This document shows positions 31,292-33,724 of a DNA stretch of 33,724 bases, piece by piece; within the stretch, counting starts at the first letter, position 1; every line of letters starts with the position of its first letter. The DNA lies in assembly GCA_021300195.1 (NCBI GenBank), contig JAJTIE010000015.1, forward strand, positions 1 to 33,724. The letters are read 5' to 3'. The translations under genes and the position numbers were made by a program. The stretch is from Bacteroidota bacterium (GTDB lineage: Bacteria; Bacteroidota; Bacteroidia; J057; JAJTIE01). The notes beneath the pieces were generated by a model, which saw nothing but the letters and a program-made list of their open reading frames with translations, searched no databases and had not been told where the DNA came from.

Positions 31292-31945
31292 ATGGCAAAT
31301 GAGTTACCCGACCGGCTGAAGCAGCGGCGCCAGCAGTGGGAGGCGCGTATGCAGCGGATGAGCCACCGGCAGCGCCCCGGGCGCCCAGGTGGTCGCTTTT
31401 CCCTGAGCAATCGGCGGATGCTATTCCTGCTTATTGTGGTGGTGGGCGTGTTCTACTTCTTCTTTATGCAGCAGGAGCCCAGGGTACGGCAGCCCATTCA
31501 GCCGGGCCCGGTCGTTACGCTAAACTACCAGAACTACACGGCCCTGGACCCCCGCTATGCGGGTAGGCAAGACGTGCGCAAGCTGCTGCTGGACCACAAT
31601 GCCTTTACGCAGCTGGATACCACCATCCTGGGTATGCCCGGGCTGGAGTACCTGGACCTGAGCGCCAACGAAATAGCCGCGCTGCCCGACCAAATGAGCA
31701 GGCTAGGGCAACTGCGGGTACTGCAGCTATCCAAAAACCGGCTGGATAGCCTGCCCCCCTCCTTTGCAGCACTACGGCGGCTACGGGTGCTGAATTTGAG
31801 CTACAATCGCTTCGGCCGGGTGCCCTATGTGCTTGGTCAGCTGGATAGCCTGCACATACTGGACCTGCGGGGCAATGCAACCCTACCCGCTGCCGGCATA
31901 GATTCGCTGCGCAGGCTACTGCCCCGCACCGAGCTCCTTTTCTAG
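31292..31945 (+). CDS. Leucine-rich-repeat protein with N-terminal membrane anchor
   Basis: From the ATG at 31292 the protein has 217 residues. The first 42 are basic and hydrophilic (rich in Arg and Gln), then a single transmembrane helix spans about residues 43-59 (MLFLLIVVVGVFYFFFM). The rest faces the periplasm and holds about five leucine-rich repeats: VRKLLLDHNAFTQLDTT, LEYLDLSANEIAALPDQ, LRVLQLSKNRLDSLPPS, LRVLNLSYNRFGRVPYV and LHILDLRGNATLPAAG. LRRs bind other proteins; no catalytic domain exists. A TATCTTTC element lies three bases before the ATG. Confidence 0.85.
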   Translation: MANELPDRLKQRRQQWEARMQRMSHRQRPGRPGGRFSLSNRRMLFLLIVVVGVFYFFFMQQEPRVRQPIQPGPVVTLNYQNYTALDPRYAGRQDVRKLLLDHNAFTQLDTTILGMPGLEYLDLSANEIAALPDQMSRLGQLRVLQLSKNRLDSLPPSFAALRRLRVLNLSYNRFGRVPYVLGQLDSLHILDLRGNATLPAAGIDSLRRLLPRTELLF

Positions 31946-31990
31946 CCGATACATACCCGGGCTGCCGTGCTACGTACAGGCAGCAGGCCC

Positions 31991-32911
31991 CTAGTAGTAC
32001 AGGCCATAGCCTACTATTTTTCCTTTCTCCAGGCCAAGGGCAGGTGCCGGGGTTTTCAGCATATTCATCAGGTAAAGCACCGTGCGCAGCAGGCCCGATC
32101 GGGTGGGGATACGTGTCCAGTCTACATCCACACTCAGCAGCCAGCGGCGGTATTCGCGGGCATCTATTACGGCGCGTGGCAGCTCGCCATAGCCCCCTAC
32201 CATGCCGCTGCCGCCGTAGCCCGCACTCAGGCTTAGCCAGGCGGGCAGCCACCGGGGCTTGTGGTGAAAGTAGGCCGAGATAGGGGTGCTGATCCAGTAG
32301 GTTTGTCCGTTGTAGTCCTTTATCACCTGGCTTAGGCCGCTGCCCAGCAGCTCCGTGTTTTGCCGGGCATAGGGGCTGGGCCAGAAGCTGAACTTGGGCT
32401 GCAGGCGCTGCTCGCGCCACAGCAGCTCATTCAGGATGGCCAGGCTGCTGCCGCTGGCGTTGGCCACCAGGTCCCAGCTGCTGGCACCATAGGTGGATAC
32501 GCTGCCATCCAGGATCTCGATCGGGCTTTGCAGAACGAAGCCCGTAAGGCCACCCAAGATAACCCGCGGGGTGCGGGCCAGGCCGGCCCAGTGCAGCAGG
32601 TCCATCATCATGCGGCTTTCCTGATAGGCCCAGTAGGCATGGCCCACCTTGTCCAGCTGCTGCCACTCGGCCCCGTCGTTGAACCAGCGCCAGGGCCCCC
32701 GGGGTTGATCCGCATACCACACGGTGGCCAGGCCCGCATAGAGCCCGGTAACTCCGGCTGCCGTACCGAGCACAATGGGCCGCAGCCGCCCGCGATTCAG
32801 GCTGCTATCCGGCTGCCAAAAGGATGGCTGCGCCTGCAGACAGGGCTGGGCTGCCAGCCAGCAGCCCAGCCAGAGTAATAGCAGGCCGAGGCGCGAAGCG
32901 CTACTTCTCAT
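31991..32911 (-). CDS. DUF2279-family exported protein
   Basis: This 306-residue protein starts with a signal peptide (MRSSASRLGLLLLWLGCWL, cleavage near LQAQ). The DUF2279 hallmark is WFNDGAEWQQLDKVGHAYW, followed by YQESRMMMDLLHW. Further conserved stretches are FVLQSPIEILDGSV and DLVANASGSSLAILNELLW. Family members are small periplasmic or outer-membrane-associated proteins without known function. The protein has several hydrophobic Gly/Trp-rich stretches. Its stop is 45 bases from the LRR gene's stop, tail to tail, with an imperfect GC-rich inverted repeat between them. Confidence 0.85.
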   Translation of the reverse strand: MRSSASRLGLLLLWLGCWLAAQPCLQAQPSFWQPDSSLNRGRLRPIVLGTAAGVTGLYAGLATVWYADQPRGPWRWFNDGAEWQQLDKVGHAYWAYQESRMMMDLLHWAGLARTPRVILGGLTGFVLQSPIEILDGSVSTYGASSWDLVANASGSSLAILNELLWREQRLQPKFSFWPSPYARQNTELLGSGLSQVIKDYNGQTYWISTPISAYFHHKPRWLPAWLSLSAGYGGSGMVGGYGELPRAVIDAREYRRWLLSVDVDWTRIPTRSGLLRTVLYLMNMLKTPAPALGLEKGKIVGYGLYY

Positions 32912-33001
32912 CCCGTGAACTTACCGCTTTTACCCAGCCGCAAGGCATTTGGCTGCCCAAAAAACAATAAACGGACAGGAGACGGCCCCGATGGCTGGAT
33001 T

Positions 33002-33724
33002 CTAGCGCACCAGCATCAGCGTGCGGATCAGCTCACGCGTGCCACCCTGGCAGTCGGGCACCTGGATGTGCACTACGTAGGTGCCCTCGGGCGCATCGGC
33101 ATTGCCGGTGCTGCCGTCGGTACCGCGCCAGGGCTGGCTGCCCGTGTACACCAGCTGGCCCCAGCGGTTGAAGACTTGCAGGCGGTAGGCGCCATCCAGG
33201 TAGCTGGCGGGCGGGTAGGTGTCGTGCAGGCCGTCGGCATTGGGGCTGAAGGCGGTGCCCCAGCGGTGTACGGCTGAGGCCTCGGGGTCGATGACCTCTA
33301 CCTGGGCTGTGGCACTACGCCCGCATCGGTCGCTGATCTCGAGGGTGAGGGTGCCGCCCAGGCCGCTCGGGGGCAGAAACACAGGCTTTTCGCTCAGCAG
33401 GCTGCCGTCTTCGTCCGTCCAGCGATAGCTAAGGCCGGGGGCTTCGGGGGCCTGTAGGGGGCGGCCCTGCTGGATGCAGCGGTCGTATAGGGGCGGCAGG
33501 TTGAGGCTCAGGGTGCTGGGGTCTGTCTGCCGGGTGATGACAACCGAGTCGCGGTAATAGTTGCCGCAGCTGTCGATGGCCGTCAGGCGGTAGCTGCCGG
33601 GTTGGGTGAGGGCAATCTGCCGGGTGGTGGCAATCACCTGGCTAAAGTCGGGGTTTCGGGTCCACTCCCAGGTGTAGGAAAAGTCGCCGCTGGGGCCTAC
33701 CCAGGTTTGGGTTTCGCCGGGGCA
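33002..33724 (-). CDS. Type IX secreted protein, C-terminal part with type B sorting domain
   Basis: The frame is open to the right edge, giving 240 visible residues. The last 85 or so form a type B (CHU/gliding-type) C-terminal signal: AFSPNADGLHDTYPP, then YRLQVFNRWGQLVYTG, then a W-x-G-T segment, APEGTYVVHIQVPDC, and the end RTLMLVR. In front are two Ig/PKD-like modules (SGDFSYTWEWTRNP; SYRWTDEDGSLLSEKP). Such proteins are exported by the type IX system and often act in adhesion or gliding. The N-terminus lies beyond the window. Confidence 0.9.
   Translation of the reverse strand, partial: CPGETQTWVGPSGDFSYTWEWTRNPDFSQVIATTRQIALTQPGSYRLTAIDSCGNYYRDSVVITRQTDPSTLSLNLPPLYDRCIQQGRPLQAPEAPGLSYRWTDEDGSLLSEKPVFLPPSGLGGTLTLEISDRCGRSATAQVEVIDPEASAVHRWGTAFSPNADGLHDTYPPASYLDGAYRLQVFNRWGQLVYTGSQPWRGTDGSTGNADAPEGTYVVHIQVPDCQGGTRELIRTLMLVR

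Noticed and set aside
31946-31990. Bidirectional terminator between the LRR and DUF2279 genes
   Set aside because: The inverted repeat (GGGCTGCC / GGCAGCAGGCCC) is imperfect and has no T-run on either strand.
1-33724. CRISPR array, tRNA or rRNA genes
   Set aside because: No regularly spaced repeats, cloverleaf-like arms or rRNA stretches were seen by eye; a tRNA or Rfam scan would settle this.

Overview
The window looks like chromosome from a Bacteroidota (Bacteroidetes) bacterium with fairly high GC outside one island. The evidence is a C-terminal type IX secretion (type B, CHU/gliding-type) sorting domain at the right edge, a TonB-dependent receptor with an N-terminal carboxypeptidase-regulatory-like domain, several TAnnTTTG (-7 type) promoter elements, few purine-rich ribosome binding sites, and typical families (DUF6438, DUF2279, an OlsF-like acyltransferase fusion, YgjP-type peptidase). 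I see no rRNA, tRNA, CRISPR array, integrase or transposase. I cannot name the genus.

Layout. 1-547: N-terminal part of a secreted protein leaving the window on the minus strand. 548-822 holds no gene that I can see. 823-6003: minus-strand block with a small helical-repeat protein, then a compact set DUF6438 lipoprotein > 55-residue lipoprotein > Rieske oxygenase > lipoprotein > recG. 6138-9569: EamA transporter, a duplicated-fold membrane protein, SemiSWEET and fabH, with two tail-to-tail overlaps. 9750-13390: a two-domain lipid acyltransferase, murB, a lipoprotein and xseB. 13510-16960: a degenerate M48-type protein, a glyoxalase-II-like hydrolase and a small alpha/beta protein. 16949-20872: minus-strand threonine dehydrogenase, WD40, TPR and pcm genes. 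21023-23173: MlaE/MlaF-type ABC transporter genes followed by a receiver domain with a C-terminal membrane helix. 25560-29378: RluA-type pseudouridine synthase and YgjP peptidase, divergent from a TonB receptor with two DtxR/IdeR-like boxes in its promoter. 29471-33724: MBL hydrolase, PAS-only protein, LRR membrane protein, DUF2279 protein and the C-terminus of a type IX secreted protein.

The most striking region is 23234-25663. An AT-rich segment carrying one large gene (DUF262-DUF1524, GmrSD-like, probably modification-dependent restriction) sits at the 3' end of the pseudouridine synthase gene. It is flanked by 103-bp direct repeats (102/103 identical) of that gene's last 100 or so bases. 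The synthase reading frame is intact: the one mismatch inside the repeat is synonymous, and the stop changes from TAG in the abandoned copy to TAA in the used copy. This is a single-gene defence islet with no visible recombinase, resembling the long-target-duplication insertions described for restriction-modification units.

Other points of interest: an M48-family protein that has lost all three zinc ligands; a 12-bp perfect palindrome in which two convergent genes share their last four codons; an in-frame 66-nt repeat insertion in a TPR gene; a membrane-anchored CheY-like domain beside a lipid transporter; and two iron-regulator-like operators upstream of a TonB receptor whose plug carries a CxxC motif.
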